The translations under genes were made by a program, and so were the position numbers. 11,486 nt of DNA. Source: Porticoccaceae bacterium. Its GTDB lineage: Bacteria > Pseudomonadota > Gammaproteobacteria > Pseudomonadales > Porticoccaceae. Every line of letters begins with the position of its first letter. Position 1 is the first letter of the stretch. The notes beneath the pieces are model-generated. The model did not search any database and was not told the DNA's origin. It worked only from the letters and a program-made list of their open reading frames with translations. Shown here piece by piece: positions 1-7,447 of this stretch. Where the stretch lies: NCBI GenBank assembly GCA_002701765.1, contig NZXB01000054.1, positions 3,286 through 14,771 of the forward strand, in the 5' to 3' direction.

Positions 1-1358
1 GCATGCTGAATCGCCTCTTCTGTCTGCGGCATAACTCCATCATCAGCAGCTACAACAAGAATAACAACATCGGTACTTTTAGCACCTCTGGCACGCATTG
101 CTGTAAATGCAGCATGTCCCGGAGTATCAAGAAACGTGACGATTCCTTTTGAAGTGCGAACGTGATATGCACCAATATGCTGAGTTATGCCACCCGCCTC
201 ATCAGAAGCCACATGAGTCTCACGGATATAATCCAATAAAGAGGTCTTGCCATGATCAACATGACCCATAACAGTAACGATTGGGGCTCTTGGCGCCTCT
301 TTGCCAGATTCCCTATGAAGATCAAATTGCTGCGCCAACTCAGTCTCAATATTCTCATCAACAGCAGCTACTGGCGTGTGCCCTAGTTCCTCCACCAGTA
401 AAAAAGCAGTCTCTTGGTCTATGTTCTCATTGATCGAAACTGAAAGCCCGAGTTTCATGAGTTCCTTTACCACAATGCCAGCCTTAATATTTAAATTAGA
501 TGCAAGTTGCGCAACAGTGATCTCATTCGGAATGCTAACCTCTAGAATGATCTTTTGGGTTGGTTTTTGAAAAGTATGTTTATTATCGATCTTGAGTGGC
601 GCAGCAATGCCTGATTTAAGACGCATTTTTTTTCGTCCTTCATCAGCCACTTCATCCATTACTAACCGTGGCTTCTTCTTGGCACTTTTTCCGATTGGGC
701 GTTTGGCGCGACGCATTATGTCATCATCGTCAACCTTCTTATTGGAGCGACGCCCTTTCTCTGGCGCAGAATCAGTCACAGGCTGCGGGTCAGGAGATAC
801 CCTAGTTGAGCGATCAGACTTATTGGTACTTGCAACCTCTGGATTAATAGTCGATGCCGACTTTTCAGTTTTCTCTGTTTTTGGTTGGATTGCTTCCTCA
901 GCTTTCTTTTTTTCTTCCTCCTCTGCTTTTATACGACTTTCAATCGCCGCGACTCGTTTGGCTTCAATCTCGTCAGTTGCTGAGGTGGCAACTGACGATC
1001 CAACCGCCACCGCACCAGTATCCGCTGATTGTGATATCGCTCTTTTGTCAGCAGAGTTATTCTCATCGTCGCTACGCTTGACATAGGTTCGCTTTTTTCG
1101 AACCTCAATATTCACAGTCTTTCGATTAGCGGACCTGAGCGTAGTTAATGTCTTGCGCCGAAGCGTAATTTTTTTCGGCTCGATCGCGACAGCCCCATGA
1201 AGACCCTTAAGGTAACCAAGAAGTGTCTGCTTTTCTTCATCCGAAACCGAGTCATCAGCACTGGAATGAGACAACCCTGCTTCTTTCATCTGTTTGAGAA
1301 GACGATCCACGGAAGTGCCAACCGTTTGGGCTAATTTATCGACGGTCACTTGAGCCAT
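1..1358 (-). CDS. infB: Translation initiation factor IF-2 (N-terminal 452 residues, cut by window edge)
   Basis: IF2 is the GTPase that brings formyl-methionyl initiator tRNA to the 30S subunit and promotes 50S joining. My reverse-strand reading gives, in order: an N-terminal IF2_N helical domain (about residues 1-50, starting [10 protein letters not shown]); a charged Lys/Glu/Ser-rich linker (about 55-260); a second IF2_N-like domain (about 270-330); and the start of the G domain. In the G domain, G1 is GHVDHGKT (365-372), the G2 threonine lies in [10 protein letters not shown] (389-398), and G3 is DTPGH (411-415). The G4 NKxD motif and domains II-IV lie outside the window. The ATG at 1358 is 27 bp after the nusA stop and is preceded by GGGGA. 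It is the third protein gene of the tRNA(fMet)-rimP-nusA-infB block. I saw no convincing internal start for a shorter IF2 isoform. Identification is near certain; only the 3' part is missing. Confidence 0.98.
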   Translation of the reverse strand, partial: MAQVTVDKLAQTVGTSVDRLLKQMKEAGLSHSSADDSVSDEEKQTLLGYLKGLHGAVAIEPKKITLRRKTLTTLRSANRKTVNIEVRKKRTYVKRSDDENNSADKRAISQSADTGAVAVGSSVATSATDEIEAKRVAAIESRIKAEEEEKKKAEEAIQPKTEKTEKSASTINPEVASTNKSDRSTRVSPDPQPVTDSAPEKGRRSNKKVDDDDIMRRAKRPIGKSAKKKPRLVMDEVADEGRKKMRLKSGIAAPLKIDNKHTFQKPTQKIILEVSIPNEITVAQLASNLNIKAGIVVKELMKLGLSVSINENIDQETAFLLVEELGHTPVAAVDENIETELAQQFDLHRESGKEAPRAPIVTVMGHVDHGKTSLLDYIRETHVASDEAGGITQHIGAYHVRTSKGIVTFLDTPGHAAFTAMRARGAKSTDVVILVVAADDGVMPQTEEAIQH

Positions 1359-1385
1359 TTTTGTTCCCCAAAAAAGCTTTCCTTA

Positions 1386-2879
1386 TTAATTGCTATCTCC
1401 CTCAAACCAAGGAGCTCGGGCCGTCATAATTAGCGCAGCTGCCCTTTCTTCATCGACACCCTCTAATTCCAATATATCGTCAACGGCCTGCTCTGCCAGA
1501 TCCTCCATTGTAACAATCTTTATTGCCGCCAGCTTATATGCAAGATTCTGATCCATTCCTTCCATATTCAATAAGTCTTCAGCGGGAGGTGTGTTCGTTA
1601 ATTGCTCTTCGCTAACTAATGCCATTGTAAGCAAAGCATCTTTAGCTCTGGAACGAAGCTCTTCAGCTATTCCTTCATCAAAACCATCAATCGCACTCAT
1701 TTCTTCAAGCGGGACATAGGCAACCTCCTCAATACTTGTGAATCCTTCTTCAACAAGCACTACCGCCACATCTTCATCAATATCCAGTCTTCGCATTAGA
1801 CTTTCGACAACGTCCGACGCTTCTTGAAGCTGCTTTTCCTCAGCGTCTTCGAGAGTCATAACATTAATGTTCCAACCAGTCAGTTCTGAGGCCAGACGAA
1901 CATTTTGCCCGCCTTTTCCAATGGCTTGAGCGAGATTGTCAGCATCAACCGCAACATCCATAGAATGGGCATCTTCATCCACAACAATGGACCCAACTTC
2001 AGCTGGGGACATTGCGTTAATGACTAATTGGGCGGGATTGTCATCCCAAAGAACAATGTCTACTCTTTCATCATCAAGATCACCAGAAACAGCTTGAACT
2101 CTGGCTCCGCGCATTCCTACGCACGCACCAACTGGATCTATTCGCGCATCTTTACTCTTGACCGCAATTTTTGCGCGTTGTCCTGGATCTCTAGCAGCAC
2201 CTTTAATTTCGATTACACCCTCAGCAATTTCTGGTACCTCGATCCTAAATAGCTGGATGAGCATTTCTGGAGAAACCCTCGACACCATTAATTGAGGCCC
2301 ACGACTATCATCTCTTATACCCGTCAAGATAGTGCGAGTTCGGTCATTTACTCTGAAGATCTCGCGACCAACTAACTCTTCGCGAGGGAGCAATCCCTCT
2401 GCGTTATCCCCAAAATCGACTATAATATGATCACGGGTGACTTTTTTGACTGTGCCATTTATCAGATCGCCAATACGATGTCTAAAGCGATTTATGACTA
2501 GTTCACGTTCTGCGTCTCTAACTCTTTGAACAATTACTTGCTTTGCAAGTTGTGCGGCAATTCTCCCAAATGCTTCATTTTCAACTCGTTCTTGATAAAC
2601 ATCACCCACAGAGAGTTTGGACTCTTTTTCCTTAGCTTCCTCTGTAGTAAACTGCGTGCCCAACTCGGCCAGAACATCATCCGCCACGACTTCCCACCAA
2701 CGAAAGGTTTCGTACTCGCCAGTCGATCTATCTATAGAGACTCGAATATTGGCCATTTCTTCAAAGCGTTTCTTTGTAGCAGTGGCTAGCGCTTCTTCCA
2801 TTGCCTCAAAGATAACCTCTTTGTCTACCCCCTTCTCATTTGAGACAGCCTCCGCAACCATTAATATTTCTCTACTCAT
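1386..2879 (-). CDS. nusA: Transcription termination/antitermination protein NusA
   Basis: NusA binds RNA polymerase, promotes pausing and intrinsic termination, and takes part in antitermination complexes. The product is 497 aa, close to the 495 aa of E. coli. Visible parts: an N-terminal polymerase-binding domain (about 1-130, starting MSREILMVAEAV); an S1 domain (about 135-200); KH1 with a GMRG loop (255-258); KH2 with IGKGGQNVRLA (320-330); and two acidic helix-hairpin-helix repeats (about 365-420 and 435-490). The two repeats are typical of gammaproteobacterial NusA. The ATG is 20 bp downstream of the rimP stop, with TTGGGGTAG as a modest ribosome site. It lies between rimP and infB, the conserved arrangement. 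In E. coli NusA represses its own operon; the terminator upstream of rimP makes similar feedback plausible here, though that is inference. Confidence 0.98.
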   Translation of the reverse strand: MSREILMVAEAVSNEKGVDKEVIFEAMEEALATATKKRFEEMANIRVSIDRSTGEYETFRWWEVVADDVLAELGTQFTTEEAKEKESKLSVGDVYQERVENEAFGRIAAQLAKQVIVQRVRDAERELVINRFRHRIGDLINGTVKKVTRDHIIVDFGDNAEGLLPREELVGREIFRVNDRTRTILTGIRDDSRGPQLMVSRVSPEMLIQLFRIEVPEIAEGVIEIKGAARDPGQRAKIAVKSKDARIDPVGACVGMRGARVQAVSGDLDDERVDIVLWDDNPAQLVINAMSPAEVGSIVVDEDAHSMDVAVDADNLAQAIGKGGQNVRLASELTGWNINVMTLEDAEEKQLQEASDVVESLMRRLDIDEDVAVVLVEEGFTSIEEVAYVPLEEMSAIDGFDEGIAEELRSRAKDALLTMALVSEEQLTNTPPAEDLLNMEGMDQNLAYKLAAIKIVTMEDLAEQAVDDILELEGVDEERAAALIMTARAPWFEGDSN

Positions 2880-2899
2880 TTGTGCTACCCCAAGAGCAC

Positions 2900-3358
2900 C
2901 TATAAATTAGGCACTAAATTTGCTTTGTCTATAGTTTCAAAAACAAAACAATAGTCTTCGTCTGAACCCGCAACGACAATGTCATGGCCATCCACTTGTT
3001 TTAGAAACCCCTTAAAGTTTCTCCTTCCCTCAAGCGGAAAACGCAGTTTTAACTCTATTTTACTTCCCAGATACTGCTCAAAATGCTCCAACTCCATAAG
3101 TGGCCTGTCAATTCCTGGCGAGGAAACTTCCAAAATATATTTTTCAGTAATCATATTTTCCACGTCTAGAACACTTGCACATTGCCTACTGACGCGTTCA
3201 CAGTCATCGATATTTACATTCTCTTTTTCTTTGTCAATATAGATTCTCAAGGTCTGTTGATTGCGATAAGTAAAAAATTCGATACCCCATAATTCACAAT
3301 CCATAGACATCACAACTGGTTTCAGCAATTCTTTCAATGCACCAGTTCCCAAACTCAA
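2900..3358 (-). CDS. rimP: Ribosome maturation factor RimP (TTG start)
   Basis: RimP is a cytoplasmic factor needed for late 30S subunit maturation. The 152-aa product matches the E. coli length of about 150. It carries the family signature YILEVSSPGIDRPL near residues 74-87, in the N-terminal alpha/beta domain, followed by a short SH3-like barrel. The start codon is TTG (complement of 3356-3358). It is supported by a near-perfect Shine-Dalgarno (AAGGAGTG, 3364-3371), and no ATG lies nearby in frame. The gene is the first protein gene after the initiator tRNA and its terminator, and is followed 20 bp later by nusA. Identification rests on the signature motif, the length and the gene order. 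Confidence 0.96.
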   Translation of the reverse strand: MSLGTGALKELLKPVVMSMDCELWGIEFFTYRNQQTLRIYIDKEKENVNIDDCERVSRQCASVLDVENMITEKYILEVSSPGIDRPLMELEHFEQYLGSKIELKLRFPLEGRRNFKGFLKQVDGHDIVVAGSDEDYCFVFETIDKANLVPNL

Positions 3359-3363
3359 TTACT

Positions 3364-3371
3364 CACTCCTT
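3364..3371 (-). promoter_or_regulatory. Strong Shine-Dalgarno fixing the TTG start of rimP
   Basis: The minus strand reads AAGGAGTG here. The AAGGAG core sits 7 nt before the TTG at 3358. This nearly complete anti-16S match makes the TTG start credible although TTG is a weak initiation codon. It lies about 10 nt past the U-tract of the upstream terminator, so read-through transcripts carry the terminator hairpin just ahead of it. Confidence 0.8.
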
Positions 3372-3381
3372 AAAAAACTAC

Positions 3382-3409
3382 AAAAAAAAATGGGCTTACA
3401 GCCCATTTT
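3382..3409 (-). terminator. Intrinsic terminator between tRNA(fMet) and rimP
   Basis: On the minus strand the stem TGGGCT/AGCCCA (arms at 3400-3405 and 3391-3396, loop GTA) is extended by A-T pairs and followed by a run of nine T (complement of 3382-3390). It lies about 140 bp after the tRNA and only about 25 bp before rimP. It should end most tRNA transcripts, so rimP-nusA-infB must be expressed by read-through or from a promoter in 3410-3550, where I saw no convincing one. E. coli has terminators in the equivalent position. NusA strengthens intrinsic terminators, so this is a plausible feedback point. Confidence 0.88.
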
Positions 3410-3550
3410 CTCAATACAAAAGAAAAAACCTATAAAAGTCTCTTCCCTTAGTGACGGAATCGACGTTAACAATACATTACCTCGTTAAAAACAATAGTAT
3501 CTGTATCATAAAACATCTAGATAACGCACAGGGCCTTTGCTTTCCACTCT

Positions 3551-3627
<77 letters not shown>

Positions 3628-3674
3628 TCAACAAGAACACAATGAATTACTAAGCTTACCCAGAATGGTGGCGC

Positions 3675-3703
3675 ATTATAGAAAGAGGAGGCCATAAGGT
3701 CAA
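3675..3703 (-). promoter_or_regulatory. Sigma70 promoter of the initiator tRNA / rimP block
   Basis: On the minus strand, TTGACC (complement of 3698-3703) is separated by exactly 17 nt from a perfect TATAAT (complement of 3675-3680). The predicted start is near 3668, about 40 nt before the mature tRNA 5' end. The discriminator that follows, GCGCCACC, is GC-rich, as at stringently controlled stable-RNA promoters. Growth-rate and ppGpp control is therefore likely, by analogy. Confidence 0.9.
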
Positions 3704-3751
3704 CATGACCGAGCTTCATTAAATAATTTCATAAATACCGTAACCATAATT

Positions 3752-4537
3752 CTAGGCCTTTTGATTCCGAGATTTAACGATAATTTCATAAGCAGCTTGA
3801 ATCTCTTGCGTTCTCTCAGTCGCTAATTGGATCATATCATCTGGCATCCCTTGACCAATTAGCTTGTCGGGATGATTCTCGCTAATGAGCATTCGGTAAG
3901 CTTTTTTCACTTGCATATTAGAGCTAGTTCTTGCAATGCCCAATGCCGAGTAGGCCATATCGATTTGGCATGAATTGGAATCAGATTGTGCATTTTTTCC
4001 AAAACTTTCCTGAGCTCCGATCATGCTAAAAATTTGGTCGATAATGCTGGTCGGAAAATCTAATGCGCTTGCTATTCGACGCAATATTTCCTCTTCAGAT
4101 TCATGCAGTATTTCATCCGCTATAGCCAACGAAACAAGATATTTAATTATTTGAAGCTTAAGGTTATTGTAATGACCACAAATGTCGCAAAAGGAGGCTA
4201 AAGTTTCATCCAAAGAAAAATCTGTCGCTGCTCCAGCCTTGAATAGAGATATTGCGTCTTTGCGACGATGAGCGTCCAAACCCATTCGACGCATCATCTC
4301 TTCAGCTTGACTTATCTCAGATGTGGAAATGTGGCCGTCGGCTTTAGCTAGATGACCGGACAGTTGAAAAAGCGTCTTGAAAAAGCTTTGGTTAACGCGA
4401 TTTCTAGCTTCCCTAGAGATTGGTCTTAAATATAAACCTAGACCTCGATCAAATTGATGCCCTACAATTACACCTATAATTGCACCAATTGGACCGCCTA
4501 ACATCCATCCAAAGAAACCGGCTAATAATTTTCCCAT
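3752..4537 (-). CDS. djlA: DjlA-type membrane-anchored DnaJ co-chaperone (TerB + J domain)
   Basis: This is a type III J-protein that stimulates the DnaK ATPase at the inner membrane. The 261 residues follow the DjlA plan (E. coli 271 aa). The N-terminal glycine-rich membrane segment spans about 3-27 (LLAGFFGWMLGGPIGAIIGV) and is followed by HQFDRGLG. A TerB-like helical domain spans about 50-172, with the acidic motif KADGHISTSE (65-74) and a second acidic stretch ADEILHESEEE (140-150). A C-terminal J domain spans about 193-257, with the invariant HPD at 222-224. The ATG is preceded by AGGGGGG 4 nt upstream. The methyltransferase gene ends 21 bp upstream, so the two are probably co-transcribed. 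I saw no terminator between djlA and the tRNA promoter. Confidence 0.93.
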   Translation of the reverse strand: MGKLLAGFFGWMLGGPIGAIIGVIVGHQFDRGLGLYLRPISREARNRVNQSFFKTLFQLSGHLAKADGHISTSEISQAEEMMRRMGLDAHRRKDAISLFKAGAATDFSLDETLASFCDICGHYNNLKLQIIKYLVSLAIADEILHESEEEILRRIASALDFPTSIIDQIFSMIGAQESFGKNAQSDSNSCQIDMAYSALGIARTSSNMQVKKAYRMLISENHPDKLIGQGMPDDMIQLATERTQEIQAAYEIIVKSRNQKA

Positions 4538-4558
4538 CAGCCCCCCTAAAAGTTAGTA

Positions 4559-5206
4559 CTAATCCCGAGTCACCATAAAAGTTGCATCTGAAGGCAAATG
4601 CGGCTCTCGAATAACTCTAGTCACCCCGAAGTTTGTCTTGCAATAGCCGCGAATTCTTTTAACGTTAGCATAATAAAGACTACCGTCACTAATGTGAGAC
4701 TTTTCTGAACTCAAAAGATTAAATACCATTCCCCTACGAGAATATTTCCAGCAACTCTCAAGGCAACCCAAAAAATATTCCTCCCAATCATCGACGTTAG
4801 AAGTTACTGCCATGTTATACGTACCAGACATAACAGAGAAATCAACCGAATTCACTGGACGATCCCCAATATGAAAATGCCTTGACGTCAAACGAGCGTC
4901 GCTTTTACAAGCTTTAATCAGAGTTGGGTTTATATCGTACCCGCTATAGATGAGTCTGCTATAAGCTTTGTTTTCCCGAATAAAGCGCAGCATCGCTCCA
5001 TATCCGCAACCCACGTCCGCAATGCTCACTGAGCCCTTGGGTCGAACAAACAATATTTGATCAAGAATTATCTTAAACCGACTAACTTGTCGTTGTTCAT
5101 TAGACCAAAAGATTCCGGCCGGTTGCCTACCGTACTTAACAAATCTTTTGGTATACACATTTCTTATCAACCTACCATATCGCAGTGCTCTCAGTATTGA
5201 CTTCAT
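4559..5206 (-). CDS. Class I SAM-dependent methyltransferase of unknown substrate
   Basis: The 215-aa product has the Rossmann-type SAM-binding pattern. Motif I is ADVGCGYGAMLRF (63-75), and the acidic end of strand 2 is SGYDINP (88-94). The segment YNMAVTSNVDDWEEYF (130-145) is where the motif for strand 4 would fall. A basic N-terminal stretch (1-30, many Arg/Lys) precedes the fold. Nothing in the sequence names the substrate; it could methylate a small molecule, a lipid-linked intermediate or a sugar. The ATG at 5206 has only a weak AAGAAAG upstream. The stop is 21 bp before djlA, suggesting an operon. I do not recognise this pairing as a standard one. Confidence 0.8.
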   Translation of the reverse strand: MKSILRALRYGRLIRNVYTKRFVKYGRQPAGIFWSNEQRQVSRFKIILDQILFVRPKGSVSIADVGCGYGAMLRFIRENKAYSRLIYSGYDINPTLIKACKSDARLTSRHFHIGDRPVNSVDFSVMSGTYNMAVTSNVDDWEEYFLGCLESCWKYSRRGMVFNLLSSEKSHISDGSLYYANVKRIRGYCKTNFGVTRVIREPHLPSDATFMVTRD

Positions 5207-5360
5207 TAAATAGCTTTCTTAACTGATCCAGATAATCTTTTGTTCCAAATGTGCTGTTAAGGAATTTTAACGCGAACTGACAACCCTAACTTCACCCGCA
5301 AAATCTGGACAATTCTCAACTCGCCTTTGAGAGCTCTTTTTTTCGACCACATTTTCGACA

Positions 5361-5369
5361 ATCATAACA
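5361..5369 (-). promoter_or_regulatory. Possible extended -10 element upstream of the methyltransferase-djlA pair
   Basis: The minus strand reads TGTTATGAT, an extended -10 (TGnTATGAT) without a good -35. It would give a leader of about 150 nt. The rest of the 280-bp gap 5207-5486 is AT-rich. It contains an AAAGC/GCTTT mini-hairpin near 5446-5460 but no T-tract terminator. Confidence 0.22.
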
Positions 5370-5486
5370 CATTAGGACTGATTGGCGGACAGACCCAGAC
5401 TAACTAAAAAGGAAGAGGTCTAGAGGGCAGAATTAACTTTCGGAGCAAAGCGCAGTGCTTTACCCAATGATGGACAATAGACAGAA

Positions 5487-5990
5487 TTAAAGAGGATAAG
5501 CGAGTTTAAATTTTTCAACGTGAACTGGCATATCGTCGCAACAAACCAATCCATATTCCTGGAGTACCTCGTTCCAATAAGTCGTATGCAATTTGATCCA
5601 AACATCAAGATCTCTGACTGGCGGCCCATCTAGACCAGAAATAGAACTATCTATAGCGCCGAATCTAGTCTTCAAAACCTCGGTAACCTGCACCACTAAC
5701 ATTGGATCACCATTCGTCGACAAGAGCACAATTGGCATGCCAGAGTGCGCGTCAGACCAACTCTTGCGCTTGTTGACCCATGGCAAAGTAAAGGTTGCTT
5801 TTTTTTGCCCTGACTTAATAAAATTAATAATCTGGACGGTGGTTGTGTCGTCAAGACCAATCCACCTAACTTGATAGTCTCTGGCCAATGAAGGATTCTT
5901 TTCAATTGCACTTGCCATAAACGCATCAATTGCCCCGTCGTCGTGCGCAATATCAACTTTCGGTCCAACTATGGCGAATGTTTTGTTCAA
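5487..5990 (-). CDS. ASCH-domain protein (YhfF-like)
   Basis: ASCH domains are small PUA-like beta-barrel folds thought to bind RNA or modified nucleosides; some members are amidohydrolases. The 167-aa product has the family's ligand-site motif SGQKKAT (60-66, GxKxxT type). It also has a central QVTEVLKTRFG (101-111), and the C-terminal pattern of a tryptophan region (TTYWNEVLQEYG, 136-147) followed by PVHVEKFKLAYPL (155-167). The first possible start is TTG at 5990 with no good Shine-Dalgarno; an ATG at residue 25 is the alternative. I kept the longer form because residues 10-45 resemble the helix that precedes the motif in YhfF-like proteins. It is 91 bp downstream of the lipoyl-carrier gene in the same direction and may share its transcript. 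The precise role is unknown. Confidence 0.75.
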   Translation of the reverse strand: MNKTFAIVGPKVDIAHDDGAIDAFMASAIEKNPSLARDYQVRWIGLDDTTTVQIINFIKSGQKKATFTLPWVNKRKSWSDAHSGMPIVLLSTNGDPMLVVQVTEVLKTRFGAIDSSISGLDGPPVRDLDVWIKLHTTYWNEVLQEYGLVCCDDMPVHVEKFKLAYPL

Positions 5991-6081
5991 AATTGTTTTA
6001 ACGTTCTCTGAATTTATAAACCGAGGGTGGCATTAATTTGCAAATACTGGCACTAAAAAACCTATAGTTGAGCAGCAAATA

Positions 6082-6336
6082 TCACATGAGGATTAGGGCC
6101 AGCAAGTCTCCTTTAAAGGCCTCTATTTCAGGCTCCAGCTTAATATGCAAAATCCCAGACGCTGGAGCCTTCAGTTCATGCGTAACTTTTTGTACCATAA
6201 ACTCGGCAACTATATCGCCTTGATTGATTTTTGCGCCGTCGGAAAGAATCCATAGCACTATGCTGCCGGAATCCTCTTCGGTTGGACATAACTCGTCAGA
6301 CACGCGCCACTCAAAGACTTTGCCGCTTTCACTCAC
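6082..6336 (-). CDS. Free-standing lipoyl (biotinyl-lipoyl) carrier protein, 84 aa
   Basis: The whole protein is a single biotinyl/lipoyl-type beta-barrel: strands around VLWILSDGAKINQGDIVAEF (27-46), the modification hairpin VQKVTHEL (48-55) with candidate lipoyl lysine K50, then the conserved KAPASG (56-61) and a final GDLLALILM. The usual Asp before the lysine (DK) is Gln here. There is no peripheral-subunit-binding or catalytic acyltransferase domain, so it is not an ordinary E2. The start is GTG at 6336; its G is the last base of the E1 beta stop (TAGTG), so translation is probably coupled. It likely accepts the acyl group made by the upstream E1 pair. A biotin carrier role is less likely beside a thiamine-dependent E1. 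Confidence 0.85.
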   Translation of the reverse strand: MSESGKVFEWRVSDELCPTEEDSGSIVLWILSDGAKINQGDIVAEFMVQKVTHELKAPASGILHIKLEPEIEAFKGDLLALILM

Positions 6337-7400
6337 TATACATTCTCAATGGTTTTTAGTGCTGCCGATGTAATTCTTTCCTCAAGAGGCAGAATGGAAT
6401 ACTCGAGAGGCCGCGAAAAGGGAATTGAGACGTCTGGTATACATACTCGTTGAGGAGGCGCTTTGAATATTGTAGCATCCCGCTCAATGACACTCGCAAT
6501 AACTTCTCCCGAAACCCCATAGCTATGATAATCTTCGTCAGCAACAACTAACCGGCCTGTCTTGGCCACCGACTCAATAATGCCTTCTCTATCCAGAGGA
6601 ACCAGACTACGGATATCAACCACCTCAGCAGAGATGCCCATTTTGGCCAAAGAGTCTGCGGACTGTAGCGCCTGATGCACAGCAAGGCCGACACCAGCAA
6701 TCGTCACATCGGTGCCCTCTCTGTAGACTTTTATCTTGCCAAATGGAACTGTGTAGTCTTCCTGAGGCACGTCACTGAGTGACGTTTTAACTAAGGGGCC
6801 CATGAATCCTACTCCCGATGCCCCTTTATGCACCAGAAATACCACAAAATTATCGTCACGAATCGCTGTATGCATCATTCCCTTGGCGTCATATGCATTA
6901 GTAGGCGATACCACTTTTAGACCCGGCATATGCGCCAGTGTAGCGTGAAGGCATTGAGAATGCTGCGCGGCATTACTGTAACCAGCCCCAGTGCCACTAA
7001 TTAAAACCATTGGTACTTTAAATTGCCCGCCGGACATAAAGTATGTTTTTGCCGCATGATTCACTATAGCGTTGTAACACACTCCAATAAAATCGACATA
7101 AGCCAGTTCAATAATTGGACGCATTCCTTCCATTGCTGCACCAGCGGCCATGCCTATCCATCCCGTTTCGGAGATCGGCATGTCTATAACTCGATCGGAG
7201 CCAAACTTATCTCCAAGCCCGTCCGCCGTTCCAAACACTCCACCGAACCCTGCGACATCTTCCCCCATCATAAACACTCGTTCATCATGCTCCATTTCCC
7301 AATCGACCGCTTCTCGCTGTGCTCGACAAATTGTTAGACTTCTACTACTGGATTCACCTGACGTTGGTGATTCCCATGGGGCCGCTTCTTTTGTACTCAT
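6336..7400 (-). CDS. 2-oxoacid / acetoin-type dehydrogenase E1 component, beta subunit (AcoB-like)
   Basis: This is the beta half of a heterotetrameric thiamine diphosphate enzyme that decarboxylates a 2-oxo acid (or cleaves acetoin) and reductively acylates a lipoyl group. Residues 22-354 follow the family throughout: AQREAVDWEM (27-36), GEDV (46-49, with E47 the thiamine-activating glutamate), GGVFGTADGL (53-62), DMPISE (73-78), QHSQ (146-149), PGLKVVSPTNAYDAKG (159-174), and the C-terminal transketolase domain with DIRSLVPLD (262-270). Residues 1-20 are a Ser/Glu/Pro-rich extension outside the usual fold. The ATG has AGAGGT just upstream. It is 47 bp after the alpha-subunit gene and overlaps the lipoyl gene by one base. 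The substrate is not certain from sequence. Confidence 0.92.
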   Translation of the reverse strand: MSTKEAAPWESPTSGESSSRSLTICRAQREAVDWEMEHDERVFMMGEDVAGFGGVFGTADGLGDKFGSDRVIDMPISETGWIGMAAGAAMEGMRPIIELAYVDFIGVCYNAIVNHAAKTYFMSGGQFKVPMVLISGTGAGYSNAAQHSQCLHATLAHMPGLKVVSPTNAYDAKGMMHTAIRDDNFVVFLVHKGASGVGFMGPLVKTSLSDVPQEDYTVPFGKIKVYREGTDVTIAGVGLAVHQALQSADSLAKMGISAEVVDIRSLVPLDREGIIESVAKTGRLVVADEDYHSYGVSGEVIASVIERDATIFKAPPQRVCIPDVSIPFSRPLEYSILPLEERITSAALKTIENV

Positions 7401-7447
7401 TTTTACCTCTTTATCTTTTTTATGGACGCCTTAAGTTCTTACAGGCT

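Noticed and set aside
376..1086. Plus-strand ORFs of 64, 164 and 75 aa
   Set aside because: They are antisense to infB, whose IF2_N and linker reading is unambiguous. Their Ser/Phe-rich compositions are mirror images of the Lys/Glu-rich linker.
5323..5346. AGAGCTCT palindrome followed by a T-run on the plus strand
   Set aside because: The palindrome has no loop and no plus-strand gene lies before it; not a credible terminator.
5420..5629. 69-aa minus-strand ORF overlapping the end of the ASCH gene
   Set aside because: It overlaps the conserved C-terminal ASCH motifs in another frame and has no recognisable features.
6036..6045. ATTTGCAAAT palindrome with TTGCAA/TATAAA promoter-like spacing before the ASCH gene
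   Set aside because: The spacer would be 19 nt and the palindrome is short and AT-rich; insufficient for a promoter or operator call.
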